The notes under the pieces: generated by a model
Databases searched by the model: none
What the model was told of the DNA's origin: nothing
The model's input: only the letters and a program-made list of their open reading frames with translations
Shown: positions 39,905-47,464 of the stretch, piece after piece
Layout: every line of letters begins with the position of its first letter
Numbering within the stretch: the first letter of the stretch is position 1
Position numbers and translations under genes: made by a program
Source: an uncultured Clostridium sp.
GTDB taxonomy: Bacteria; Bacillota; Clostridia; Oscillospirales; Acutalibacteraceae
Direction of reading: 5' to 3'
NCBI GenBank assembly: GCA_902471875.1
Contig: CABRLN010000014.1
Location: 1 to 51,469 of the forward strand
DNA length: 51,469 nucleotides

Positions 39905-40618
39905 ATGGCAATGTGGAATCCATGGAGAGGTTGTAGAAAATGTAGCGAGGGATGTCAATACTGCTATATTCATAAAAGTGACATAAAGAAAAAAATTGAT
40001 ACAGCAAATATTGTAAAAACCAAAGATTTTATCAAGCCTGTTGATAAATTTAAAAATGGAAATTATAAAATAAAATCGGGTATTGTTTATCTTTGTTTTT
40101 CAAGCGATTTTCTTATTAAAGAAGCTGATATTTGGAGAAATGACTGTTGGAAAATGATAAAAGAAAGAAAAGATTTGACGTTTTTGTTTCTTACCAAAAG
40201 AATAGACCGTTTTCTCAAATGTATTCCTAACGATTGGGATACCGGATACGACAATGTTGTTGTATGCTGTACTATTGAAAATCAAAAAAATGCTGATTAT
40301 AAGCTAGCTATTTTTAATAGTTTACCAATTAAACATAAATGTATTACCGCACAGCCGTTGCTCGAAAATATTAACATAGAAAAATATCTGCAAAACATAG
40401 AACTAGTAGTTGTTGGAGGCGAGTCTGATTGCCATGCAAGACCATTAAATTATGATTGGGTATTAAACCTACGAGAACAATGCGTAAAGAAAAATGTTAA
40501 TTTTGAATTTAGACAATGCGGTACTCATTTTATAAAGGACGGAAAGAAATATACACTACAAACAAAGGATTTGATTCGACAAGCAAAGTCAGCAAACATT
40601 GATTACAAAAGAAAATAA
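39905..40618 (+). CDS. DUF5131 family protein (phage Gp37/Gp68-like)
   Basis: A 237-residue protein with the DUF5131 opening MWNPWRGCRKCSEGCQYCY, whose Cys10, 13, 17 and 20 suggest a radical-SAM-like iron-sulfur site, followed by LTFLFLTKRIDRFLKCIP, VVCCTIENQKNADYKL, PLLENINIEKYL and VVVGGESDCHARPLNYDW. These match the family, which occurs in phages and bacteria and has no proven reaction. RBS AAGGAGG lies at the 3' end of the AraC remnant. AT content is higher than that of core genes nearby, consistent with transfer (inference). Confidence 0.88.
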   Translation: MAMWNPWRGCRKCSEGCQYCYIHKSDIKKKIDTANIVKTKDFIKPVDKFKNGNYKIKSGIVYLCFSSDFLIKEADIWRNDCWKMIKERKDLTFLFLTKRIDRFLKCIPNDWDTGYDNVVVCCTIENQKNADYKLAIFNSLPIKHKCITAQPLLENINIEKYLQNIELVVVGGESDCHARPLNYDWVLNLREQCVKKNVNFEFRQCGTHFIKDGKKYTLQTKDLIRQAKSANIDYKRK

Positions 40619-40710
40619 AAACAATATAGATGTTCACAGAAGCTTTAGATTGTGTTATTAAAAACACACCTTCTACCCAATATTCATACACCTATAGCTT
40701 CTAAAGGATT

Positions 40711-41070
40711 TTATTCATATATAGATAAAAACGACGTTATTTTTCCCTTTGAGTAACAACCTTCAATTATGCCAAATTCAGGGTCGTAATATTTTTTATT
40801 ATAATACAATACCCAATGGGTATAACCTGCATTCATATGAACTGTAAGAATAGAATAATCAGATTGAACCGGGTTCTTTTTTGATATTCGCAAATTTTTT
40901 TCAGCGTGTCTTACTCCGTAAAAATCCAGTGCCTCTATTAACTGACCTATACTTGTTGGACCATTGTTTTTAATATCTTTAATAACCTCGTCAATTTCTT
41001 TTCCGGTTATCATTGCAATACAAGCTTGTCCACAAGTAAAACAATTTGACTGCATAACAATTTTCATCAT
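40711..41070 (-). CDS. C39-like cysteine peptidase (cytosolic, small)
   Basis: A 119-residue protein with a papain-like C39 layout: Gln7 for the oxyanion hole, Cys13 in TCGQACIAMITG, His85 in YTHWVLYY and Asp96 in YYDPE. There is no signal peptide, ABC ATPase domain or membrane segment, so it is not a bacteriocin exporter. It overlaps the preceding MerR regulator by four bases (ATGA) and ends before a gap of about 90 bp facing the DUF5131 gene. Substrate unknown; a role coupled to the regulator's ligand is inference. Confidence 0.75.
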   Translation of the reverse strand: MMKIVMQSNCFTCGQACIAMITGKEIDEVIKDIKNNGPTSIGQLIEALDFYGVRHAEKNLRISKKNPVQSDYSILTVHMNAGYTHWVLYYNKKYYDPEFGIIEGCYSKGKITSFLSIYE

Positions 41071-42041
41071 TTTGTTCTCTCCTTTATTGGAATAAACAAA
41101 TCAAGCTGCTGGGCTTTCTTTGCTCCTTGTTTTATATTTGTAAAAATATTCAATTCTTCTTCCAAACAACCGCCCATACCATTTGGTTCTCTCCAGTCAA
41201 TTTCATATATTTTGTTATTATTCATATAATCTATAAAAGCACCCCACTCATAAAAATCTCCAAAATTAATACAATGAGCCGCATACAATCCGCCGTTAAA
41301 CTGTTTTTTAACAATTGGTCCATTTACCTGCATATTTTCAGGTATTGTAACCCAAAATTCATAGCCATAAACCTTTTGTCCATCTTGAGGAGAAGGATTA
41401 TTAAAACCAAACAATCTAAAATCAGGTTTTAATTTACTCAGATTTTTTTCTTTAATAAAACTGTAAATCTTTTCTCCTGCCACATCTTCGGGGTTTTCAC
41501 CTATATATTGATACGCCGCTACTGTAGCAGGCGGTAAATAGACAATTCTTACATCCATTTTTTGTTCCAGAACCTTACTTGCCTTTGATAATTCATTCAT
41601 TGAATATGACTCCTTTAAATTTGTTTTTGGCGGATTAAGAATATGAACTATGTCCATAAGCTCATTATCTTTCAGCAAATCAAGGTGAGTTCTTTTTTGT
41701 ATATTTTCATCCAGTTTTGACACCATAGCTTTTATAATATTTTTTATTATATTTAATGCCGAAATCTCTTCGTCAATTTCGGATAAATTCTTTTTCATAA
41801 TTTCAAGTGTTTTAAACTGCTGTTCGTCATCAAGAATAACTGCAATTTGCTTTATAGGAACTCTTAGTTTTCTAAATACAAGAATTTGCTGCAGTCGTTG
41901 AATAGCTTCTTCTTCGTATACCCTGTAAGAATAATTGTCAATGCGTGTACTGTTAATAAGCCCTTCTTTCTCATAATAGCGCAGCATTCTTGTAGAAATA
42001 TTAAAATGCCGTGAAACTTCACTTATAGTCATTATTTTCAT
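41067..42041 (-). CDS. MerR-family regulator with GyrI-like effector domain
   Basis: A 324-residue transcription factor: MerR winged helix (ISEVSRHFNISTRMLRYYEK, residues 6-25), a helical linker with a long coiled coil (about 75-125), and a GyrI-like/AraC-effector-type binding domain (about 150-320). Members usually sense hydrophobic or cationic drugs and twist a promoter with a 19-bp spacer; exactly such a promoter precedes this gene. RBS GGAGGTG lies seven bases before ATG 42041. It is translationally coupled to the C39-like peptidase. Confidence 0.92.
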   Translation of the reverse strand: MKIMTISEVSRHFNISTRMLRYYEKEGLINSTRIDNYSYRVYEEEAIQRLQQILVFRKLRVPIKQIAVILDDEQQFKTLEIMKKNLSEIDEEISALNIIKNIIKAMVSKLDENIQKRTHLDLLKDNELMDIVHILNPPKTNLKESYSMNELSKASKVLEQKMDVRIVYLPPATVAAYQYIGENPEDVAGEKIYSFIKEKNLSKLKPDFRLFGFNNPSPQDGQKVYGYEFWVTIPENMQVNGPIVKKQFNGGLYAAHCINFGDFYEWGAFIDYMNNNKIYEIDWREPNGMGGCLEEELNIFTNIKQGAKKAQQLDLFIPIKERTK

Positions 42042-42061
42042 AATCTGTCACCTCCATGTTA

Positions 42062-42092
42062 ATTTTAAAGTACGACACGGTGTTAAAGTCAA
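42062..42092 (-). promoter_or_regulatory. MerR-type promoter with 19-bp spacer and operator
   Basis: Minus-strand TTGACT (42087-42092) and TAAAAT (42062-42067) are 19 bp apart, the over-long spacing typical of MerR targets, with the palindrome ACACCGTGT inside the spacer. The predicted transcript begins only about 15 bases before the start codon. Confidence 0.85.
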
Positions 42093-42270
42093 TCCTTTTA
42101 TGAATATTTAATATATCTTAACACAGCACAAATTAATTGTCTAATACTAATTATTAAGTTATACATTATAATCGAAAGTCAAAAGTTTTTAAACATTATC
42201 ACACTAAATAAAGGCTGTTACACAAAAATACAGTGTAACAGCCTTTTCTTTTTATAATTAATTGATTATA

Positions 42271-43269
42271 TCAGCCCTTTACAGCACCAGCGACAATGCC
42301 CTTGATAATATACTTTTGGCAAACCAAATAGAATATAACAATAGGGATAATTGAAAGTATAATCATAGCCATCATATTAGCCATGTCAATAGAGCCATAA
42401 CCGCCTCTTAAATACTGTATAGCCATTGGCAATGTTCTTGTATCTGATGTGTTAAGCAGCAAATACGGTAGCAGGTAGTCGTTCCATATCCACATAGCAT
42501 CAAGAATTGCAACAGTTATAGCTGTTGGTTTTAGTATTGGAAATACTACCAAGAAATATGTGCGTAATGCACCGCAGCCGTCTATCATTGCAGCCTCTTC
42601 AATTTCAAGAGGAACACTTTTTATAAAACCTACAAACATAAACACCGCCAAGCCTGCACCAAAACCAAGGTAAACAAATATAATACCCACCATATTATTA
42701 AGCTTCAGCATAGAAGCCACTTGAGTCATTGGGTACATTACCATTTGGAACGGTACAATCATTGAAAATGCACAAAGCAAATAAAGAAGCTTTGAATACC
42801 ACTTTTTTATTCTTACAATAAACCATGCACACATTGATGTACACAATACAATAAGTGCAACTGAAAATACTGTAATAAACAGTGAGGTAAAAAATGCAGG
42901 TACAAAATTTATTTTTGCTGCACCCTCAATATAATTGTCAAAGCCTACAAATGAGGTTGCATTCGGAAACGCAAAAGGCTCGGTACTTAAATAGTTTTTG
43001 CCCTTAAAGGAGTTCATTAACACCAATAAAATCGGCGATATAAACATTACAGCAAGAAAAGTCAATAGTACAATAAACGGAACATCCTTAGCTTTCATTT
43101 TTCTTTTAGGTTCTTTTCCCTTTTTACCCTCTTGCTTTTCTACAGTCTTTTTTATACCGCTAGGCTGGTGATTTCCCCCTGCAACGCCAACAGCAACAAC
43201 CGGAGTTTGCACTACTACGTCCAGTATAGGCTCATCTGATATTTCCTTTTTATTCATGTCCTCTGCCAT
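42271..43269 (-). CDS. Sugar ABC transporter permease (MalG-like) with extended N-terminus
   Basis: Inner-membrane permease of a carbohydrate importer. The 332-residue protein has six membrane helices from about residue 68 and the ATPase-docking EAA loop EEAAMIDGCGALRTYFLVVF. Before the first helix lies a cytosolic tail of about 65 residues, with Val/Gly-rich and Lys-rich parts, not seen in typical MalG proteins of about 275 residues. ATG at 43269 follows GGAGG by ten bases and overlaps the stop of the first permease. Confidence 0.93.
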   Translation of the reverse strand: MAEDMNKKEISDEPILDVVVQTPVVAVGVAGGNHQPSGIKKTVEKQEGKKGKEPKRKMKAKDVPFIVLLTFLAVMFISPILLVLMNSFKGKNYLSTEPFAFPNATSFVGFDNYIEGAAKINFVPAFFTSLFITVFSVALIVLCTSMCAWFIVRIKKWYSKLLYLLCAFSMIVPFQMVMYPMTQVASMLKLNNMVGIIFVYLGFGAGLAVFMFVGFIKSVPLEIEEAAMIDGCGALRTYFLVVFPILKPTAITVAILDAMWIWNDYLLPYLLLNTSDTRTLPMAIQYLRGGYGSIDMANMMAMIILSIIPIVIFYLVCQKYIIKGIVAGAVKG

Positions 43270-44111
43270 TAGCTTTCAACCTCCTTACTTCTTGTTAGGT
43301 ATAGCTGTGTTAAGGCTATAACTGCAACAATTATAAAGAAAACAACCGCCTTTGCCTGACCAACACCCTGGTAACCTACCCTGCCATAGAAGGTGTTATA
43401 AATGTCCAAAGCAAGCATTTGTGTTTGCTTGCCAGGTGCACCTGCTGTTAACGCAAGGTTTTGGTCAAACAGCTTAAATGAGTTTGTTAATGTCAAAAAC
43501 GTACATATTGTTACCGACGGCATAACCTGTGGGATTGTAATTTTTATAAGCTTTTGGAAGCTGGTAGCACCGTCAATATCAGCTGCCTCAAGCAAATCAG
43601 GCGATACATTTTGTATGCCGGCAACATAAATAATCATCATATATCCTATTAACTGCCAGTTCATCAATATTACCAAGCCCCAAAAACCATACGACGCATC
43701 GTATGTAATTGACAAGCCGGCATAAGAAAGAACGCCATTAATAATCATTAACCAAATATAACCCAAAACTATACCGCCAATAAGGTTTGGCATAAAGAAG
43801 GTTGTTCTGAAAAGGTTTGTTCCCTTTAAACCTTTTGTCAGCAAAAGTGCCAATAAAAAGGCAATTACATTAATTGTAATAACTGACACCACAGTAAACT
43901 TTACAGTAAACCACAAAGCGTTTACAAAGTCTGCGTCTTCAAAGGCTTTTACATAGTTACTAAGTCCAACCCATTTGGCATTGGTTACAGTTTTAAATTT
44001 TGTAAATGATAAATATATGCCCATAATAAACGGAGCAATAAAAGAAACAATAAACGCTAATACAGTTGGTAACACAAATACCGGAAACCATCGTTTAATA
44101 GATTTTTGCAT
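43269..44111 (-). CDS. Sugar ABC transporter permease (MalF-like)
   Basis: Partner permease, 280 residues, six membrane helices and the EAA loop EAADIDGATSFQKLIKITIP. RBS GGAGG precedes ATG 44111. With the downstream permease it should form the channel of a CUT1-type importer. The ATPase gene is absent; such systems commonly share a distant MsmX-type ATPase (known for the class). Confidence 0.94.
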   Translation of the reverse strand: MQKSIKRWFPVFVLPTVLAFIVSFIAPFIMGIYLSFTKFKTVTNAKWVGLSNYVKAFEDADFVNALWFTVKFTVVSVITINVIAFLLALLLTKGLKGTNLFRTTFFMPNLIGGIVLGYIWLMIINGVLSYAGLSITYDASYGFWGLVILMNWQLIGYMMIIYVAGIQNVSPDLLEAADIDGATSFQKLIKITIPQVMPSVTICTFLTLTNSFKLFDQNLALTAGAPGKQTQMLALDIYNTFYGRVGYQGVGQAKAVVFFIIVAVIALTQLYLTRSKEVES

Positions 44112-44242
44112 TTTTCTCCTCCTTATTTACTTATAGTGATAAAATTTTTTTATAATTAGCTTTTAAAAGTTTTACATATTGGAGGTAAGCCTATATAAAC
44201 CCTAATTGTTAAAAGCATATTTAATAAAATTTCATTAAACAG

Positions 44243-44270
44243 TTCTCCCGCACCCAAGGGTGCGGGAGAA
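44243..44270 (-). other. Stable hairpin between binding protein and permease genes
   Basis: TTCTCCCGCACCC (44243-44255) and GGGTGCGGGAGAA (44258-44270) form a perfect 13-bp GC-rich stem with no T run. This position matches mRNA-stabilising or partial-termination hairpins that raise binding-protein levels over permeases. Confidence 0.85.
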
Positions 44271-44308
44271 CACAAACACCACAATATTTTTAACTAAATG
44301 CTAACAAA

Positions 44309-45727
44309 TTATTCAGCTTTTAGTTCAACTTCTGTTTTCCATGAAGCTTTAGCTTCGTCAACAACCTTTGACCACTCTTTTTGTCCTTGAACATATTCCA
44401 ACAGGTCTGCACCAAAGTCACTCTTCCACTGTTCACTTGGCATACCCAAGAATGTCCATTCTACAGACTTAACTCCGTCTTTTTCCATCCAAGCCAAAAC
44501 TTCTTTTGCAAGCGGGTCGCTAGGCTTTTCATCTTCTTTAAATGTTGTAAACGGTGCCATAAAGCCTAACTCTTCAACAACAGCTTTTTTGCCGTAATCT
44601 GATGAGAACAGCCACTCTAAGAAGTCAATAGAAGCCTGCTGCTTAGCAGGGTCTGCCTGGCTGTTAATAGCAAGATAGTTCTCAGTACCAACACACAAGC
44701 CTTGCTTGTCTTCGCCTTCTACACCTGTGTAAATTGGCAAATACTTAATATCATCAGCCTTAACAACATTGCCCTTTGTCTTAGAAATTGTTTCCCAAGC
44801 CCAGTTACCGTTTTGAATCATAGCAACATTGCCAAGTGCAAATTCACCCATTGACTCATCAACTGTTTTAGAACCAAGCTGGTTCTTCTCTGTACAAGAA
44901 TTATTTGTATATAGGTCGAAAATATTCTTAAAGTTATCAGAATATTTAAATTCAAGCTCTTTAGCGTCTAAGCACTTGGTAATTGAACTGCCTTCACCAC
45001 TGTTAAACTCATAGTATAAAGGAAGATCCATCAAGTGTGTCTGCCATCTCCAATCATCACCTGTTTTTAGTGATGTTGAACCAAATACACCCTTAATGCC
45101 AATATCATCTTTAATCTTAGTCATATCCTCAACAACTTCTTTTAGTTTGTCAAAGCTGTTAATATCGCTCATGCTCTTATAGCTTGTTGATTTCTTGTCT
45201 GACTTAAAGTATTTGTCCATAATAGCATTATTATAAATAATACCATAGCCTTCAACAGCGTAAGGAATACCGTAAACGCCGTCGCCATTTGTTATTGCAA
45301 GACTTTTATCTGAAAGATTAGCATAAAAATCTGTACCACTTAGGTCTGCACAATAATCCTTCCAGTTTTCGTAACCAACAGGGCCGTTAACCTGGAAAAT
45401 AGTAGGTGCAGAATCTGCATTAGCCATTTGAGTTGTTAAAGTTTTCTCATACTCACCTGAAGCAGCAGTAGAAACCTTTACCTTAATACCTGTTTCTTTT
45501 TCATATTGTTTAGCAATAGCTTCATATTTATCAGAAATTTCAGGCTTAAAGTTCAAGTAGTAAATTTCTTTTACACCTGATGTATCAACCTTTGATGAAT
45601 TGTTTAACTTTGTATCACTGCTGCCGCTATTGGCACCGCTATTGTCACTACAACCTGTTAATGCAACTGCAGAAGCACCTAAACAAAGTGCCATAAATAC
45701 AGCAGCAATTTTTGTTACCTTATTCAT
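44309..45727 (-). CDS. Sugar ABC transporter substrate-binding lipoprotein
   Basis: Extracellular receptor of the importer. The 472-residue protein has a lipoprotein signal peptide with lipobox LTGC (Cys at about 26), a Ser/Asn/Gly-rich linker, and a family 1 solute-binding fold (FKPEISDKYEAIAKQYEKET, YAVEGYGIIYNNAIMDKYF, GNVAMIQNGNWAWE, DFLEWLFSSDYGKKAV). First gene of the unit with RBS GGAG. Oligosaccharide is the likely ligand, but no glycosidase or regulator is adjacent to say which. Confidence 0.94.
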   Translation of the reverse strand: MNKVTKIAAVFMALCLGASAVALTGCSDNSGANSGSSDTKLNNSSKVDTSGVKEIYYLNFKPEISDKYEAIAKQYEKETGIKVKVSTAASGEYEKTLTTQMANADSAPTIFQVNGPVGYENWKDYCADLSGTDFYANLSDKSLAITNGDGVYGIPYAVEGYGIIYNNAIMDKYFKSDKKSTSYKSMSDINSFDKLKEVVEDMTKIKDDIGIKGVFGSTSLKTGDDWRWQTHLMDLPLYYEFNSGEGSSITKCLDAKELEFKYSDNFKNIFDLYTNNSCTEKNQLGSKTVDESMGEFALGNVAMIQNGNWAWETISKTKGNVVKADDIKYLPIYTGVEGEDKQGLCVGTENYLAINSQADPAKQQASIDFLEWLFSSDYGKKAVVEELGFMAPFTTFKEDEKPSDPLAKEVLAWMEKDGVKSVEWTFLGMPSEQWKSDFGADLLEYVQGQKEWSKVVDEAKASWKTEVELKAE

Positions 45728-46130
45728 TAATTATTTCTCCTTTTTTCTAATTATTTTTTGCTTTTCTTCCAATTAATGAAGTGTTTGTTAAAAATATACA
45801 TTATTTTTAATTATGGTCACCTCTTATTTGTCATTCTACCACTTCCCATTTTTAATTTCAATACAATTTTATAAATTTATTTACAATGCTATTAAATTTT
45901 ATATTTTGCACAAATAATTTAAAAATTTATGAGCAAAACGAATAACAAATTATATTTGTAAAAACATTTTAAAAATTATAATTCTATAATAACATTTTTA
46001 TTTACAATTTACACCAAATAACTTAAACATACAGCCTTTTTATACTCTATTTTTTATTTATTTATTTTTAAATGCAATTGTACATATTAAATTATTCTAT
46101 TATTTTACATAATTATTCTGATTATAGAAT
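45728..46130 (-). other. AT-rich leader region of the ABC operon
   Basis: About 400 bp very rich in A and T with no supported gene. It holds the promoter at 45833-45861 and a leader of about 100 nt; no clear operator palindrome was found. Confidence 0.5.
45833..45861 (-). promoter_or_regulatory. Promoter of the sugar ABC operon
   Basis: Minus-strand TTGAAA (45856-45861) and TAGAAT (45833-45838), spacer 17 bp. Confidence 0.65.
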
Positions 46131-46157
46131 AAAAATGGTTCGGCAGTAACCGAACCG
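46131..46157 (-). terminator. Terminator after queH
   Basis: GGTTCGG (46137-46143) and CCGAACC (46150-46156) pair directly after the queH stop; minus-strand T run at 46131-46136. Confidence 0.85.
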
Positions 46158-46793
46158 CTAAACAGTTGATTTAATTTTGTTATTCACCTGTTTTGAAAAT
46201 ATACAGCCGCAATAGTTTTGTCGGTACAAATCGTATTCCTGTGACAAAACTATAGAGCGTTTGTAACCGTTACGCTTTTTAAAATCGCTGAATAAATATG
46301 GAACACCATACTTAACCGACACCTCTTTGCCTATACTGTTAATAAGCTGTGCATTTTTTAAGGGGCTTATTGTCAAGGTAGTGGTAAAATAGTCAAACCC
46401 CTGTGCTTGTGCTGTTTTTGCTGTTTTAGACAGGCGCAGCAAAAAACATTTTTCGCATCTTAAACCACCCTCAGGAGCATCTTCAAAGCCTTTACAAGCT
46501 TTAAAAAAATCCTGCGGAATATATTCTCCCTCCAAAAACTCAACTTTATTTTTTACAGGCATACTTTCAATAAGTCTTTTCTGCTCAGACGCCCTGTAAG
46601 TATATTCATCTTTTAAAGAAATGTTAGGATTATAATAAAAAACAGTAATTTTAAAATATTGTGAAAGATATTCTATAACATAGCTGCTACAAGGGGCACA
46701 ACAGCTGTGCAGCAGCAAAGATGGAGTTTTACCGCTGTTTTCTATTTTAAAAATCTCGTCATCTAATATTTTTTGGTAATTAATCTTATTCAA
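46158..46793 (-). CDS. queH: Epoxyqueuosine reductase QueH
   Basis: Last step of queuosine formation in tRNA, reducing epoxyqueuosine. The 211-residue protein is the QueH (DUF208) type, unrelated to QueG, with metal and iron-sulfur ligands in HSCCAPC (Cys31, 32, 35), GLRCEKCFLLRL and YCGCIFS, and the conserved TTTLTISPLKNAQLI. It starts three bases after the HAD gene stop and ends the operon. No other queuosine genes are in the window. Confidence 0.95.
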   Translation of the reverse strand: MNKINYQKILDDEIFKIENSGKTPSLLLHSCCAPCSSYVIEYLSQYFKITVFYYNPNISLKDEYTYRASEQKRLIESMPVKNKVEFLEGEYIPQDFFKACKGFEDAPEGGLRCEKCFLLRLSKTAKTAQAQGFDYFTTTLTISPLKNAQLINSIGKEVSVKYGVPYLFSDFKKRNGYKRSIVLSQEYDLYRQNYCGCIFSKQVNNKIKSTV

Positions 46794-46796
46794 CAG

Positions 46797-47447
46797 CTAT
46801 TCTCCTAAAACCATTTTTTCAAGCTGTTCACAGCTATAGGCTATTTTTTCAGCACCGGTTTGTTTAAGCTCCTGTTCGCCTCTAAAGCCCCATGCACAAC
46901 CAATAAAGCTTACCCCGCCGTTTTTTGCGGTAAGTACATCTACACTGCTGTCGCCTATGTAAACGACATCTTTCTTTTTTGCCCCAAGCTGTGTAAGCAT
47001 TGCATTTAATGACTGAGGGTTAGGTTTAATTTCAAAGCCTTCTTTTTTGCCCCAAGCCATAGCAAACTGAACATTTGGAAAAATTTTATCCAAAATATTT
47101 TTTACAAAAGTGTCAGGCTTATTAGAAAGCACCGCAAGCGTTACGCCACTGTTTTGTAAATTTAGCAGTGTCTTTTGACCATTCGGATATTCACAGGTTT
47201 TGTCCACTGCGTGCAAACCATAATAAAAGTCAAAATCAGCCTTTATGGCGGCAATAGTGCCTTGATTTTCACTGTTTGAAGCATTTTTTATTAAATTTAT
47301 AATGCCCGAACCCACCATTAGCTTATAGCTTTCAACAGGATGCTCTTTGTATCCGTTTTTATTTAAAGCATAGTTCACTGCATTTGCTAAATCCTCTAAA
47401 GTATTTGCCAAAGTACCGTCAAGGTCAAAAACTGCATATTTAAACAT
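46797..47447 (-). CDS. HAD-family hydrolase, phosphoglycolate phosphatase-like
   Basis: A 216-residue HAD phosphatase with motif I DLDGTLANTLEDL, motif II VLSNKPDTF, and motif IV GDSSVDVLTAKNGG, plus a helical cap between residues 15 and 85. Subfamily resembles Gph/PpaX. The true substrate could be 2-phosphoglycolate, pyrophosphate or another small phosphate ester. Lies between the large lipoprotein gene (17 bp) and queH (3 bp). Confidence 0.9.
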   Translation of the reverse strand: MFKYAVFDLDGTLANTLEDLANAVNYALNKNGYKEHPVESYKLMVGSGIINLIKNASNSENQGTIAAIKADFDFYYGLHAVDKTCEYPNGQKTLLNLQNSGVTLAVLSNKPDTFVKNILDKIFPNVQFAMAWGKKEGFEIKPNPQSLNAMLTQLGAKKKDVVYIGDSSVDVLTAKNGGVSFIGCAWGFRGEQELKQTGAEKIAYSCEQLEKMVLGE

Positions 47448-47464
47448 AATCTTCTCCTTGTATT

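Noticed and set aside
40619..40710. Weak inverted repeat between the DUF5131 and C39-like genes
   Set aside because: GTGT/ACAC and AAGCT/AGCTT pairs are too short and lack a T run; a terminator cannot be claimed.
39905..42041. New anti-phage defence island
   Set aside because: No restriction, helicase, toxin or other known defence gene accompanies DUF5131, the C39-like peptidase and MerR; the accessory look alone does not support a defence claim.
45751..45801. Sixteen-codon upstream ORF before the sugar-binding protein (minus strand)
   Set aside because: GAGGTG lies too far from its ATG and the composition is plain AT-rich leader; no codon pattern suggests attenuation.
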